Shown here in pieces: positions 11,435 through 23,178 of a stretch of 64,000 bases of DNA (positions within the stretch are counted from its first letter, which is position 1; each line of letters begins with the position of its first letter). Position numbers and translations under genes: made by a program. Source of the stretch: Chaetomium olivaceum (lineage: Eukaryota > Ascomycota > Sordariomycetes > Sordariales > Chaetomiaceae); the NCBI GenBank assembly GCA_039881045.1, contig JAYWVB010000050.1:124001-188000 (forward strand). The letters run 5' to 3'. Under the pieces are notes generated by a model that worked only from the letters and a program-made list of their open reading frames with translations, ran no database searches and was not told where the DNA came from.

Positions 11435-12842
11435 TCATACCCACGCCTGCTCCCTGACAGGCTCCCTCCCCATATCCCCCCTCCCACCCGCGCCATGGTA
11501 CTGAAAGTCACTCTGATAATACGGCCTCGGCTGTTCAGGAAACCCATCCCTCCCAGCCCCGATAACCCCAATATCCGCCTCCTCCTGCGCCACAACTTCA
11601 TACTCCCTGCCCCCATGCGGCGGCGCGATAACTCGCCCCTCCATCAACCACTGTCTTCCCTCCTCCCCCTCCTCATCACCATCCACTACACCACCACCAC
11701 CAACACCAACAACCCTCGCCTTGAGCCTCCTAGCCGCCTGCTCCTCCAACAACACCTTCTTGATCTTGCGCATCTTCCACCAGATATACACGGCCATGGC
11801 AATGGTCGCGACAAAGGCCACGGCAAAGACAATGTTCTTGGCCAGGTTGTCGTGCTGGTCCTGCACGAGCAGCACGCCCAGGTAGACGAGGAAGATCTGT
11901 TTGGGGAGGGTGAGCAGGGTGGCGATGGCAAAGGCCCAGAAGTTGACGCCGCAGGTGGCGAAGACGGCGGTGCTGAAGTGGGAGGGGATGGCGGAGAAGC
12001 GGATGAGGAGGACGATCTGTGGTTTTTGCGGAGAAGGGGGTTGGTTAGTTGATTGTTTTTTTTACTTGGTTGGATTGATTGGAAGAGGTGGGAGGGGGTG
12101 GGGGTGGGGGGTAAAGAGGAGCAAGGCTTACCCAGAAACTACCGTCACGCGTTATGCGGGCGAGGGCGCCGTAGCTGATGTTTGTCCGTTCGAGCTTTTC
12201 GGCTTTGCGGCGGAAGAGGTACTTGAAGGCGAACCAGGTGCCGACTGCAGGCTTCCGTCAGTAATTTTCCAGCTGTGATATCGCCAAGGCTGAACCAAAC
12301 GCACGCTCGCCAAAGAATGTTCCGGCTGCCACGACGCCGAAGCCGATCCACAGCCCGTATACCACGCCGCAGAGCAGAGCTATTATCTCGTGGCCGAAGA
12401 GCGGTGGGAAGGAGAGCACGATCAAGATTGCAATCGGGATCAGCCACCCTGCAGGGAGGTCGCGGACCTTTTCGGACCACGGCCGAAGGTGCTGTCATCT
12501 CCACCATTAGCGGGCGTGTTGCTTTACACAGACTATTGATTGGGGGTGGCTTATTCGTACTTCGACGACTTGGTCATGGTAGACGGTGAGGAGAATGGTC
12601 AGGACAATGGCGATGATCGTGATGATCCAGCACGCTGTTGGGTAATTTGGTCAGTCTTGGTATTGGTTCATCGGCAGCGGGCTGTTGTTGGGGAAGCGCG
12701 GCAGGGTTACACAATACACACCGAGGTACTTGGGTGCCAGAAACACCCGCTTCCAGTTCACTGGCTGGTAATCCGTCTCCAGTTCGCGCAACTTTTGGTT
12801 TTCCTTCCGAGACGTCATTTCAAGTGATTCGTTGTCCCCCAT
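11435..12842 (-). CDS. Tvp38/TMEM64-type VTT (DedA-like) Golgi membrane protein
   Basis: Five minus-strand exons (12842-12722, 12634-12561, 12491-12305, 12244-12132, 12016-11435) stay in phase and give 358 residues. Hydrophobic segments include CWIITIIAIVLTILLTVY, the conserved LSFPPLFGHEIIALLCGVVYG region and the reentrant block around FSAIPSHFSTAVFATCGVNF, ending in a membrane helix before a basic KKVLLEEQAARR stretch and a disordered tail. VTT-domain proteins sit in Golgi/ER membranes; relatives (TMEM41B, VMP1) scramble lipids, but the activity of the Tvp38 branch is not settled. The exon-1 donor G|GTGTGT was chosen because only that phase keeps the next exon open. No frame breaks. Confidence 0.85.
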
Positions 12843-14889
12843 GGTGAGTAACTAAGGTACTGTGTAAAGAAAGAGTTGGTGCACTGGTTGGCACCTTCAA
12901 ATGCTGTCGGTGTCAAGAACAGTGGCTCAAGAGTGGCTACAAGCGGGGGTAGAAGACACAAATGTAGTCTTGCAAAGGGGGGGTCAAGAACGCCTCGATG
13001 GGAAGAGCTGCTGGGTCCTACCTAAGGAGGCTGTGCACGGGAACCTGAGACGGCACTGCTTCTGTCTGGACCTGCAGCACCTGCACGACCTGCACGATCT
13101 GCAATGAATCCAGTGCTCCCGGTGGCTGCCATGTCTGCACGTCTTGCAGCCAAGAGCGGGAAGCGATTGGCGAAAAAGCTTATTTCCGGGCTGAGGTAGG
13201 GGCACAGCCCAGTTTGACGTCAGGGCGCCCGGTTTTCCCTAAAAGGGAAATAACCACACAAGTAGAGCTTATTATTTCTTTTCAATTTGCACCGAGCTGA
13301 AATACCGATGGTGCCAGTGAGGCATTCTCAAGTGACAAGCGCCATATTTGGGATTCGATCTGGTGTCCGCCTTGTGCTCGATGCGGCAGTATGGGCCGCT
13401 GGGTTCATAGAGAGACAACTGCTCGATAATTACGGGGTTTCGGAGTTTTGAACATCTCAACTTAAGGAAAATAGACCATCCGAGATGGCGTGGGACAATC
13501 AGAGTGCTTTGACAGCCCGCCTTGACCAGGCGACAGATAAGCGATAACGCAAAATGAGACCTCTCGATCGAGGGGCACTGCCGGTGCATGTCCTGGCGTC
13601 CGGCAAGCCAAAGACCTCCCAGGTAGGTGCCCAAATTTTTCTTCTCCACCACCCGCATCAGAGATCACGTGCAGGCGCCTGCAGTTCTGAAAATTTGCAG
13701 CTGCGCACAGACCACTGAGACTGCCTATTTAATCGCGACGCCGCTCCCAAAATTTCAGTTCTCTTTTTCTTTTTTTCTTCATGTCGACAATACTTCAGAG
13801 AATCATTTCTATAGTATTCGTCCTCTTTTGTGTTCCCTAAAGGAGCCACAGATCCCACCCGGGTTGATGAACCATATCCTCGGCACCCTACAGTGAGATC
13901 CATTTTACTCTCGAACTGCCTGCAAAGGTGGCGGTCGCTGGCCTTCGGGCTGCGGCTGTATAGAGAGTGGCGATGATCTGTACCCCGTCTTTTGAGGTCT
14001 TGCCTTCGGGCGCTCGGGCGGGGTGGGTGTCGATGGAAGTCTGACCGGCTTTTCCCTTCTTTTCGTTGCGTTCTCGGGCTTGCTCGGGATGTGAGGAAGA
14101 GGTTTTGTTGGCGGTGGTTGGTCGATCGGCCAAGATATTGTTCCTGGTTAGGCAGGAAATGTCGCCGCAGTTGTTCAACTGTGGGCTTGCACGCCGTCAG
14201 CTAGTTGAGCTTTTTTCTTAGTTGACGAAAAAGAGAGAAGGGATTCCGTTGCTTCAACCAACGCATGTTTACCAGTTCAAGGTTTTGAGATGCCAAATCG
14301 ATGATCTCTGCGTCTGCGAAGGGTTTGCGGGTCGCAACGTCGCGTTTCTGTGCCAAGCTTGACGGCCCCACCGCCGAACCAGAGACCAACCAAGTGAAAT
14401 CGGGCGTCCAACGGCGAAGCCATGCTCAGTGTCCAACGACAAGTTTGACGAGGCGACCCGGAAAAATAATCTGCATGCTCTCAATAATATCACTATCCGG
14501 AACCTAAATTGTGAGCCTAGAGCCTGCTTGTCAGCTGCGGAACATGCCATGCTGCATGCACTGCGAAGCTCCCATGGTCAGAGACGTACGATATTCTCGT
14601 GCCCAAGTTCATAATACATAATACCATCATACATGAGGAATGGGGATGCGATCGTTGTCGTTACTTCGGTAGACGGCGGCTACTTGTCTCCGCCATAGCC
14701 CGCCCGACCGTCCCATCAACCACATCCACTTCACCCGGCCCCAAACTCCCAATCCACATCATCCGTCCATCCCCCCCCCCACCCCCCAACACAGCAGTCG
14801 CCGATGGGCGAAGTGAAGCCCAAGAAGGTTCTCATCCAAACCACCCCCGGGCCACCCTCCGTGTCTCCCCTCCCTCTCCTAGTTAGAAG
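12843..14889. other. intergenic
   Basis: About 2 kb without a supported gene. It includes the promoter of the VTT gene and an AT-richer segment at 13250-13900. A (CTGCACGACC)-like direct repeat lies at 13072-13104. Short open frames on both strands lack conserved-looking composition. Confidence 0.45.
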
Positions 14890-14978
14890 TTAGCCGGCGC
14901 GCCGGCGAAAGATCAAGCCGCCGCTGCCGGGTCGGCCGGGTCGGCCACGGCCCGCAAAACCACCGGGTTGTCGCCGGA

Positions 14979-15557
14979 TCATGATGGGGGCGCGGGGTGG
15001 GTTGCCGGTTGTGGGTGTGGGAGGAGGAGGAGGAGGGGGGGGGGACGGGACTGGGCGGTGTTTTGGGCGGTGATATGGGCGGTGTTGTTGTAGGTTGTGG
15101 GAGCGGAGGTGGCTGCGGAGGTAGTTGCGGTGGTGGTAGCGGTGGAGGTGGTGGTGTTGGGGTTAATGGTGGGGGTGCTGGTGGTAACGTTGTTGTCAGC
15201 GCCGTTGGTGGGAGGAGCGGGAGGGGCGTTGGTAGTATCGGTACCAGTGCCGTTGTTGGGGTTGATTGCAGCATGCGCGGTGTTGTTGCCGCCCGTGGCC
15301 CGGGTGTTGCTGCCGCTCGCCGTGCTGTTGCCGTTTGTGGTGGTGTTGCGGCTCGTGGCGGCAGATGCGCACCGCTGGCTGGCGGTTACGAAGCGATGAG
15401 CCCCGCGTGTGTGCCTCCGGCAGTATGTCGACACTTCGAAGCGCTCGAGCAGGTGGCGGCGCCGGCATTGTGCGGTGCCGTGGTGGTCGCAGCGGTTCCA
15501 GAGCATGATCCCTTCGGTGCAGCCGCAGCCCCAGCGAAAGCGCTTGTACCAACACAT
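14979..15557 (-). CDS. small Cys-rich protein with low-complexity Asn/Thr/Pro tail
   Basis: 192 residues. The first ~55 contain regularly spaced Cys and His (MCWYKRFRWGCGCTEG, then CDHHGTAQC and YCRRHTR), which looks like a small metal-binding or disulfide-bonded fungal domain of unknown function. The rest is Asn/Thr/Ala/Pro-rich. No signal peptide is seen. The last part is doubtful: a run of ten G at 15035-15044 (C on the coding strand) sits in the tail. One base more would carry the frame past 14979 to a stop at 14890, ending in a Gly/Arg-rich segment (QPGGFAGRGRPGRPGSGG). I regard that as the more natural C-terminus. Confidence 0.55.
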   Translation of the reverse strand: MCWYKRFRWGCGCTEGIMLWNRCDHHGTAQCRRRHLLERFEVSTYCRRHTRGAHRFVTASQRCASAATSRNTTTNGNSTASGSNTRATGGNNTAHAAINPNNGTGTDTTNAPPAPPTNGADNNVTTSTPTINPNTTTSTATTTATTSAATSAPTTYNNTAHITAQNTAQSRPPPLLLLLPHPQPATHPAPPS

Positions 15558-18500
15558 GATGGTGGCTTTTTCTTAGTATGAGTATGTTGGGAGGTCAAGG
15601 TTTTGTGGGGTCGTGTTGAATGAAGGCCGAATGAGTTGAACTAGGCGGGAGGAGAGTCTTTGCTTTGTTTTGTTTTGTCCGTCAGCAAGAGCTCGAGAGA
15701 CTTCAGATCTCATGATTTAGGTTCTTCTGTTGTGACTTAAGGACGAGAGGAGAAGCCGAATGCCACTCTGGCAATATATAGCTACTTTCCAAAGAGGATG
15801 CTTCCACTTTTGCTCCTCCACTTGGTCTGTCATTGCAGATGACTTCACGGGGCTGTTATCTGGTATTGTGCACTGATTCACAAGCGATGTCAAGCTGCCT
15901 ACGCATTGTTTGGCGTTACGAATGGGATGACCTATGCCCCTTATTGTACCCCCCTCGGTCTCATTATGCAGGCCATTTTTGTCTTACAAAGTAGTTTGAT
16001 CGGATCTTGAGTTTCTAGTGAGACAATGGTTGTCCAAACTTAAGACTTCGGCTCTTGACCCTGACTGACAGGACGAGGTATGATGAGGCTGGTGCCAGGT
16101 GCTAGGTCATGCTTCCAAATGCCAATCGTGCTAGTTGACTATATTCTGGAGCGGGGAAATCATGTGATAGGCTTTTAGAAACAGTCAAACACGTTGGACA
16201 AAGCTCAATGTTTTGCTTTTCCCTTTGGTTTGTTGAGCTCCTGTAAAGTTTGATAAACCACAGCCAGAACTTGTATGAAAGGCCATATTCACACACCACA
16301 CCCAAGGCCTAATGTTTCGGGCTAGCAGCTAAGCAGAGCCTGTATTGATCTTTCATTATATCTAGTTGGATCTACAACTAAGGTAGTGCAAGTAGCAAGG
16401 TGTCAAAGTCTTCAGCACATCGCCTTGGGCCGGACACCTATTGACGCAACTGAAGAGACTCGTGGCGGCAGATATTGATGACTCGGATTTTCACAATGAA
16501 GCGCAGATATCGCATGAGAAAGGTTCGAGTGGTGGCCCTTACTTTTCGTGTTGGGAAACAGTTGACTGACGATTGCGTTGACTCAAGGAGAGTTGCCCGT
16601 GGCCCTAAGTGGATTATCCTTTTCCCTTACCTTATCTTTCCACCAAAACAATAACAGTTACTGTCAACAAGATCGGCCTGTTTCATCCATCTTCCATGTT
16701 GACCTTGGCCACGCAGCAGTTTCGTTCAATTTTTTTTTAATCTGTCACCCTACGGCTGTCAAGCGGTATGGTCATTTGCTCGCTCTTGTAAGAAGCCCGC
16801 GCTGTCCCCATTGCACTGTCTGGAATCTCTGGATGAGTTTCGAGATTCGGGCGGTTGCCGGGGCGCCAATTTTCCGCTCCGAGCTCAGGGCCTTCAGGCC
16901 TGCCGCCGAACATTCCTGCCGTGGTGGGGACCACCAAACCAGCCCTGCTCGCCCTTGATGCCCCACCCGGACCACGCCCACATGTCAGGGCCGCCCACAT
17001 GCCAGGCAACCAGGGCCGGCCGCCACAGGGCATAGCTGGTAATGGTTGCCCGTTTTGGAAATTGTTTGCGTGACAGTGATGGGAAACACCTCCGCCTATC
17101 ACTTAACTTTCCAGAAACATGGACGGCACTGGGTACGAATTAGGGAATGCAACTCAACCACGATGAAGATCTCGGCAAACAAACCCCTTCACCTTCCTGC
17201 CTGATCTTCTAGTCGGCGATGATAAACCTCCACGGTAAATCTGTTGTGGGTACGATCTCCGAAGCCCTTGTCGAGAAAAAGTTAGCAGATCGCAATCGCA
17301 CAAACCCCCGCCGCCCGTAAAGCGACGCCAAGTCGGGATGAACGAAACAAGATTTTCGCACGAGAAGCCGCGGTTGAAAGCTGGCTCCACCAAGGTCCAG
17401 GTCTTCCTCAAAACATTTCGCTCAAAACATTTCGCTCACACCAGTGGCACCGAGACACCGTCCCACTGGTTTGATGCTGACATGCTGACGAAGCATGCGT
17501 GTGGCCGACAGAGGCGAGCTGCAAGGGGCGGGCTGCTCGATGGGTGGTTATGTCCGTCGGACGTTGCATGGCCCCTTTTATCTTGTGACAGACTCCATTG
17601 TGTGGGAGATACTGACACTTGTGGTTCCCGCTGCGGCGAAACCGTCGCTTGACAGGCAGTTCCCTGCTGGCGAAGCAACCGCACCAGCGCGTCAAAAGCT
17701 TTGCTAGGTAATGTACCAAACGGTCGCTCGATACTGCACCATCCAAAGCGATCTTCTTCGGCTCACCGAGCATCAATACCCTGATACACGACTTAGCAGC
17801 CAACAAATCCCTCCTTCCACACGTGGAATAGCGATCCCCTTCAGTGAGGTCCAGGCCCAGGATCATCAGTCAGATGCAAAACCGATGCCGATGCATCGCC
17901 GGCTTGAATCCTTGGCGTATCTATGTACTGTACATGTACTTTCCGGCCGGTGTCAACTCGGAGCCGGCCGACGACATTCCAGGTTCCCGGGCATGACAAG
18001 CTCTGCCGGTTGCACCAGGGCGTCACTCTTATAATATCCGGATACCTGTTCCTCGTTCTGCGTTGCATCCGTGTCTCGTTCTTGGGCAGCATCCATCCCC
18101 TTCATCGCCGCCAGGGTCGGAAGAGTGTCTGTTTTTGTCAAATCGCGCGGGAGCTGACAGCCCCGTAATGGCAAACGCCCCTCCTCGGCCCACGGAGAGC
18201 GGGTCGGGATCTCCATCCGCGGCTTTCACATGAGGAGCCCGCGACCGTCTTGGCCATTCACCATCGTTCAACCGTTGCAATGGAAGAGGTCGGCTCGTCA
18301 CAGCTCCGCCCGAAAGAAGGGCCGGTGGTATCCCGCGAGATCAAAATTGTGAGTGGTTTCAGCATGCGCCGTCTTGGGCAAGGCCTGAATTTCCATGCGT
18401 CTGTTGCATGCTCTGCACCGCCCTCGCGGTCCCGATCTGCCAAGGGCTCCCTGCTGTTGCATGTCAACATCGCTCCCACGGACGTGGAACCTGGGGTCGG

Positions 18501-18693
18501 CATCCGGCTCATGTTGAGCGGGTCTAGTGTGGCAGCCCTGGGGGATGGATGTAAATACAAGGTGTTCCCCCAGCTCGCTCGGTAGGGGCCGAGTGACGAG
18601 CTGTCAAGACTCCGCCTTCTCTTTCGCCCAGCTTCTTCACCCACCCGGGCCTCGAACAAGGCTGCGAGGATCCCGTTGCGAATGTGACCTGAC
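15558..18693. other. long intergenic region
   Basis: About 3.1 kb, the longest spacer in the window. I find no frame or spliced combination with protein-like composition. The right end must contain the promoter of the PTH11-like receptor. Nothing identifiable as a transposon, tRNA or rRNA was seen. Confidence 0.4.
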
Positions 18694-20571
18694 ATGTTGT
18701 CCCTCCGAAACGCATGCGCCATTATCGGCCTGTGTCTTCTCGCCCTGAGCAATGGCGCTGCAGCCGCCGCTGCCACAAGCAGTTCGATCTCCCTCCAGGA
18801 GGGCTACGCAGCCCTCCCAGACTGCGCAGTACGTCCTGCAGCCCCCCATAAAGTATACAGCCAGCTGACGGAGCACTCTAGCGGGATTGTTTTACTTCTG
18901 CGGTAGGCCAGTCTACCTGTGCCTCGGTCGAAGCCACGTGCCTTTGTGGCGATGCCAAGTTCAACGAGGCCGCCACAGGATGCATCCAGTCATCCTGTAC
19001 CATCAGGGAATCGCTCAGTATGGCCTTCTCGGCGGATGTCTGGTTATTTGACACATGCTGATGTTGCGTAGGTGCCAAGAACGTCACGGAGCTCATGTGT
19101 GGTCATTCCGGTGAGAGGGATGCAAGTCTGATCCCGGTATACTCTGTCTTCATTGGGCTGGCTGTCGTTGCCGTGATGCTACGGCTGGTTGCCCGAGTCC
19201 TCACACAAGCCTACTTTTGGTGGGATGACTTTGCCAACCTCTTTGGCTTTGTATGTGGCACCTTTGTGATGCCGTCGACATTTATTGACCGAGTTCAAGA
19301 TCGGCTCCGCGCTCTTCACTGCCATGAACCTCAAAGGTACCCTTCTATCCTGCATCCGAAAGCCCGAGACTCAGACCTAACCGTACTTTCTAGCCATCGA
19401 TCTTGGGCAAGCCCTCGATATCTGGTTCGTGCCCCCCGATAACATCACGCTCGTCGTCAAGGTAAGCCACCCCCTGCCCAGTGCACCTCTCACTGCTAAC
19501 TCAATCGTTCACCCCGTCCTAGATGTTCTTCGTTGAGATGCTGCTCTACACTATCACCCGCTTCTTCGTGCGCGCCTCCATCATCCTCTTTTACCTGCGC
19601 GTCTTCCCGCCAAGCCCGGACAACAAGCTCGGCCGTATCCTGCAGTACACCATGATCTTCAACGTCGTCTACAACATCAGCTTTTTGTTTGCTGTCATCT
19701 TCCAGTGCACGCCCATCTCGGGCTTTTGGACACAGTGGGAGGGCATCCACGAGGGCTACTGCGGCAACGCCAACATCCTCGCGTGGGTGGCGGCCGCGAC
19801 GGGCATCGCATTCGACCTATGGCTCTTAGCGCTGCCCTTCCCGCAGCTTCTGGCACTAAACCTGCACTGGAAGAAGAAGTTGATGGGCGGGATGATGTTC
19901 TTCGTCGGTGTTGCGTGGGTGTCCCTTGCTACTGCTACTCTCGAACCGCAACCTGAGGTGATACTAACAACCAACCCCAGCGTCATGATCATCAGCCTTG
20001 TGCGGCTCAAAACCATCAACGAGTTTACCCGCGCCGTCAACCCAACCAGTCAGTCAACCCCCTTTTCCCTCCAACTCTCTCTCGCTACTCCCATTCTCCC
20101 ACCCTGATCCAACTCCATCCCAACTAACCCCTCCCCTCCCCACCCCCTTTCTTACCCACCCACCCACCCAACCAAACACCTTACTAAACCAATACCAACC
20201 CCACAGAGGACATCGTACAAGTATGCCTCTGGTCCGGCATCGAGCTCGACGTCGGCGTCATCTGCCCCTGCCTGCCCTCCTTCCGCCTGCTGCTGCGCCG
20301 CCTGCTGCCCCGTGTCATGGGCACCTCGTCGCGCTACGAGCTGGAGCCTGTGTCTGGGACGGGGAATCTCACTTCTGGGACGATGCGCAGCGGAGCGAGG
20401 GCGAGTTTGGGTAGGGGGGTGGAGGATAAATTGGGAGGGGTGGAAGGAGGAGGAGGAGGAGGTGGTGGTGTTGGTGTTGGTGGTGGTGGTGGGGGTGGGA
20501 TAGGGAAGATTGTGGTGGAGAATACGATTGCGATTAAATATGGGAGGAGCGGGGGAGCGGGAGCTGGATGA
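18694..20571 (+). CDS. CFEM-domain PTH11-like seven-helix receptor
   Basis: Eight exons: 18694-18828, 18912-19017, 19072-19250, 19300-19336, 19394-19461, 19523-19914, 19981-20048 and 20207-20571; 449 residues. A signal peptide is followed by a CFEM-like segment (LPDCA, then CASVEATCLCGDAKF and CIQSSC) and a seven-helix integral membrane domain of the PTH11/rhodopsin-like fungal class (FWWDDFANLFGF, ITRFFVRASIILFYLRVF, LWSGIELDVGVICPCLPSFRLLL). Relatives sense surface or nutrient cues at the plasma membrane. The first acceptor is uncertain, and as modelled the CFEM region lacks one Cys pair. The C-terminal tail is Gly-rich. Near 20555-20562 the frame may carry one extra G; without it translation would run in a D/E/S/R-rich tail to 20680 (485 residues). 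Confidence 0.75.
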
Positions 20572-20680
20572 TGATGGGGCGAGTGGTGCGAGTGTGAGGG
20601 GGTTGGTGGAAGGAGGGAGGGCGTCGTCGGTGGAGGATGAGGAGAGTGGGAGGAGGAGTATGGGGAAGAGGGGGAGGTAG

Positions 20681-21137
20681 GGTATTACTTCTTCTGCCTT
20701 GGGTTAGGGGTTGGAATAATGATTATGTTTTACGAAGGTTGGGTTGTTATGGCTGGATGCGTTGCGACTGTTGTTTTCTTTTGACGGCGGTGCCAGGCCG
20801 CCAACTTGAGAATGTGCACATTTCTTTGATGGCCCTGGAAGTTTCCGTCCAGATTACACATCTGTCCCGGAGAGATTACACATCTCTCGGTGCCTCCCGC
20901 TCCGGTTTCCGGCACTGCCGCTTCCATTGGGTTGCAGTCGGTTTTCCTTCCACTTCACCCTGAGCCCGCACATTCCGGCCTCTCCAACCAATCACCAACC
21001 AAGCGCAGTCCGAAGCGGGGTGGGGACCTCCGGCCGTTACCCCGTCCCTCGGACCCGACCAGAGCGTCACCACCCGCTTCGCAAACATAAAGCCACTGCC
21101 CGCGACGTCCATTCTATTCCTGTCTATCCCTCCCAGC
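20681..21137. other. intergenic upstream of the DUF1857 gene
   Basis: No gene is seen. The duplicated segment gagattacacatctc/agattacacatctg near 20852-20886 is a short direct repeat. Confidence 0.4.
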
Positions 21138-21256
21138 TCAAAACAACAACAACAACCAACAACAACTCACAATAACAACAACAACCAACAGCAACTCACA
21201 ACAACAGCCACCACAACCCCTAACCCCTAACCACCACCCACCACCCACCACCCACC
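21138..21256 (+). repeat. CAA and CCACCCA microsatellites in the 5' leader of the DUF1857 gene
   Basis: Interrupted CAA triplets run from 21138 to about 21213, followed by CCCTAA-like units and a CCACCCA repeat that ends at the start codon at 21257. Unstructured CAA-rich leaders are compatible with efficient scanning; no regulatory role can be shown. Confidence 0.6.
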
Positions 21257-21858
21257 ATGGTAACCTTCAACTTCGCCTACACAGCCCCCATCAATCCCCC
21301 CGGCGCCAGCCCCACCCTGACCCCCGCCCAAGTCTGGACCGGCCTGCAGTACAAGGTGCGCCGCGCCGAGAAATTCGTGCCCGTCATCACCGCGTGCGAG
21401 GTCGTTTCCGAGGAACTGCCGTCGTCCCGCGCCGACGGCCTGCACGTCATCACGCGCCGGGCGACCTTCCGCGACGGGGCCGGGCCGAAGGGCGGGGGCA
21501 CGGTGGTGGAGGTGTGTCGGCTGTACGCGCCGTGCCGGATCGAGTTTGGGCAGGAGGACGGGACCACGGTGGGGAATTATGTCAGTTCCGGCCCGGAGGG
21601 CGAGTTGATGATGACGTATGTTTTTGAGTGGAGGGTGGAGGGTGTCGAGGAGGGGAGTGAAAGGGCGAGGGAGTTGAGGAGGGGGGGTATGTGAAGGTGA
21701 GTCTTTTTTTCTCTTGAGTAAAGGGGGTTGAGGGAGGGTTTAAGGAGGGGTGTGATGGCTGACTGACTGACTGGTGGTTGTAGATGGCAAAGATGGCGGT
21801 TGAGGGCAGCATCGACACGATTCGGAAAATTGTCAAGGGGGAGATTGCTATGGACTGA
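21257..21858 (+). CDS. DUF1857 (AtaL-like, START/Bet v 1-like fold) protein
   Basis: Two exons, 21257-21696 and 21784-21858, with an 87-base intron (GTGAGT, CTGAC branch, TAG); 171 residues when repaired. The N-terminal INPPGASPTLTPAQVWTGL and FVPVITACEVVSEE blocks are characteristic of the DUF1857 family (PF08982), a small alpha/beta fold thought to bind hydrophobic ligands. The frame breaks in a run of seven G at 21681-21687. As read it stops at 21694; one more G gives a tyrosine-valine-lysine run straight into a perfect donor, and the second exon (AKMAVEGSIDTIRKIVKGE) completes the domain. The neighbouring genes do not suggest a pathway. Confidence 0.75.
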
Positions 21859-22163
21859 AAAAGTAGGGGGCTGGGTTACCAGAACGGATGGGGCAAACTA
21901 TAATATGATATTATGCGCTGCAGTGGTGTGTTGAGGCGTGGGGGTACTAAGATTCGACGAGCTTTAGAATAGAGGAAATATCAACGAATGGACATCTCCA
22001 AGCCCTTAATAGTTATCCCCTTGGTGTAAAAAGGTTGGGTCAAAAGATGTGCTAAAATGAATAGAATTTATGCTAATACCTTGCTTGTGTCCAAAGCCAT
22101 ATCTCCATACCACCAGCTCTGTTTCCCGTACTTCCCCTTCAGACGCCCCCTCAAACCCTCTCC
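21859..22163. other. intergenic, convergent 3' ends
   Basis: About 300 bases between convergent genes. AT-rich, no gene; probably both 3' untranslated regions. Confidence 0.5.
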
Positions 22164-23178
22164 TCAAACTCCCCACGGGTGAGGCGGGTAAAACATGGTC
22201 ATGCCCGTGTCCACAAATCCCTTGGTAGTGCACAGCAAGTCCGTCCCGGCCGCTGTCTCCCGCACCATGTTCCAGAACCGCGCCAGCCCGCTCAGCGGCA
22301 AGTCAGTGGGGAATGACCTCTTCTCGGTCGTCTGCAGTCCGTGGTCTGCAACCAGCACGGGCGCGAAACGAGAGAGAGCCCCCGGCCGGTTCGTCTCCTC
22401 TCCCGGATTGTAGTTGTCCGAGAGCCACCACCACGCCGAGTCGCCGCAGAACTCGTGGAGATCGTTGTAGCCCTCTCGTGCGTAATGCTGGAAGTGCTGT
22501 TCTTGTCCGTTCCCGCGCGTGACGACGTCCAGGATGGTCTTGCCCTTGTCTGTTCCGATTTCGAGGTCGAATGTGACAGTGATGTTGGAGCTCTTGTTCA
22601 CAAACTTGGAGAATGTCCTGGCACCCGGGGTTTGCTTTGTTAGTTTCTTGTCAAGTATGGCACATCTCCGTGGGTAAACATACAGCTGTGCTCTATATCG
22701 CTCTAGGATTTCCACGCGCGTCCAGAGAACCTCTGAACTGTTGAAGTCTGCCGAGAGTCAGTGTCTGTGGCTGGCCGGGTGTGCTGGATCGGTGGTACAT
22801 ACCGAAATTGTGTGCGCCCGGCATCTTAAATACAGGAAACGCTGGGCTGAACTGGAACCTGGCCGATGCAGTATTATCGTAGTATACCCAAATGCCGGCC
22901 GAGATCCGGGTCGAGCAGTCATCGCCGCAGCAGAGGGCGACCCCCTGCGCGATATACGGCGCATCGATTGTTGTATCGTCCGGACGGCTGACTACTTCTG
23001 GGACTCTCCAGGTGGCGTCAATGACGGAGAAGTTGCCGATGTCTGGGATATCCGACGTGTGCATGCTGATCCCGCACAGATCCTTGCGATTTCTGTTTCC
23101 AAGGGCGCCTGGCGGGCTGCATGCCGAGAGAAGGAGGAGGAGCCTGATGGCTTGCTTGACGATCCGTGGTTTATGCAT
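22164..23178 (-). CDS. secreted protein of unknown function
   Basis: Two minus-strand exons (23178-22803 and 22732-22164) with a 70-base GTATGT...TTCAG intron; 314 residues in one clean frame. The start MHKPRIVKQ is followed by a strong signal peptide core (IRLLLLLSACSPPGALG); two further in-frame ATGs lie just upstream. The mature part has several Cys (DLCGIS, ALCCGDDCSTR, RRCAIL, HEFCGDS, DLLCTT) and a Trp-rich patch (DSAWWWLSDNY), consistent with a disulfide-bonded extracellular protein. I do not recognise a family and see no catalytic motif. It could be an effector-like or cell-wall-associated protein, but nothing in the sequence proves that. Confidence 0.65.

Noticed and set aside
17338..17866. 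open frames in the long 15.6-18.7 kb spacer
   Set aside because: Frames on both strands cover the same bases and have no domain-like composition.
21215..21232. CCCTAA-like units resembling telomeric repeats
   Set aside because: Only two imperfect units inside a longer simple-sequence leader; not a telomere or interstitial array.
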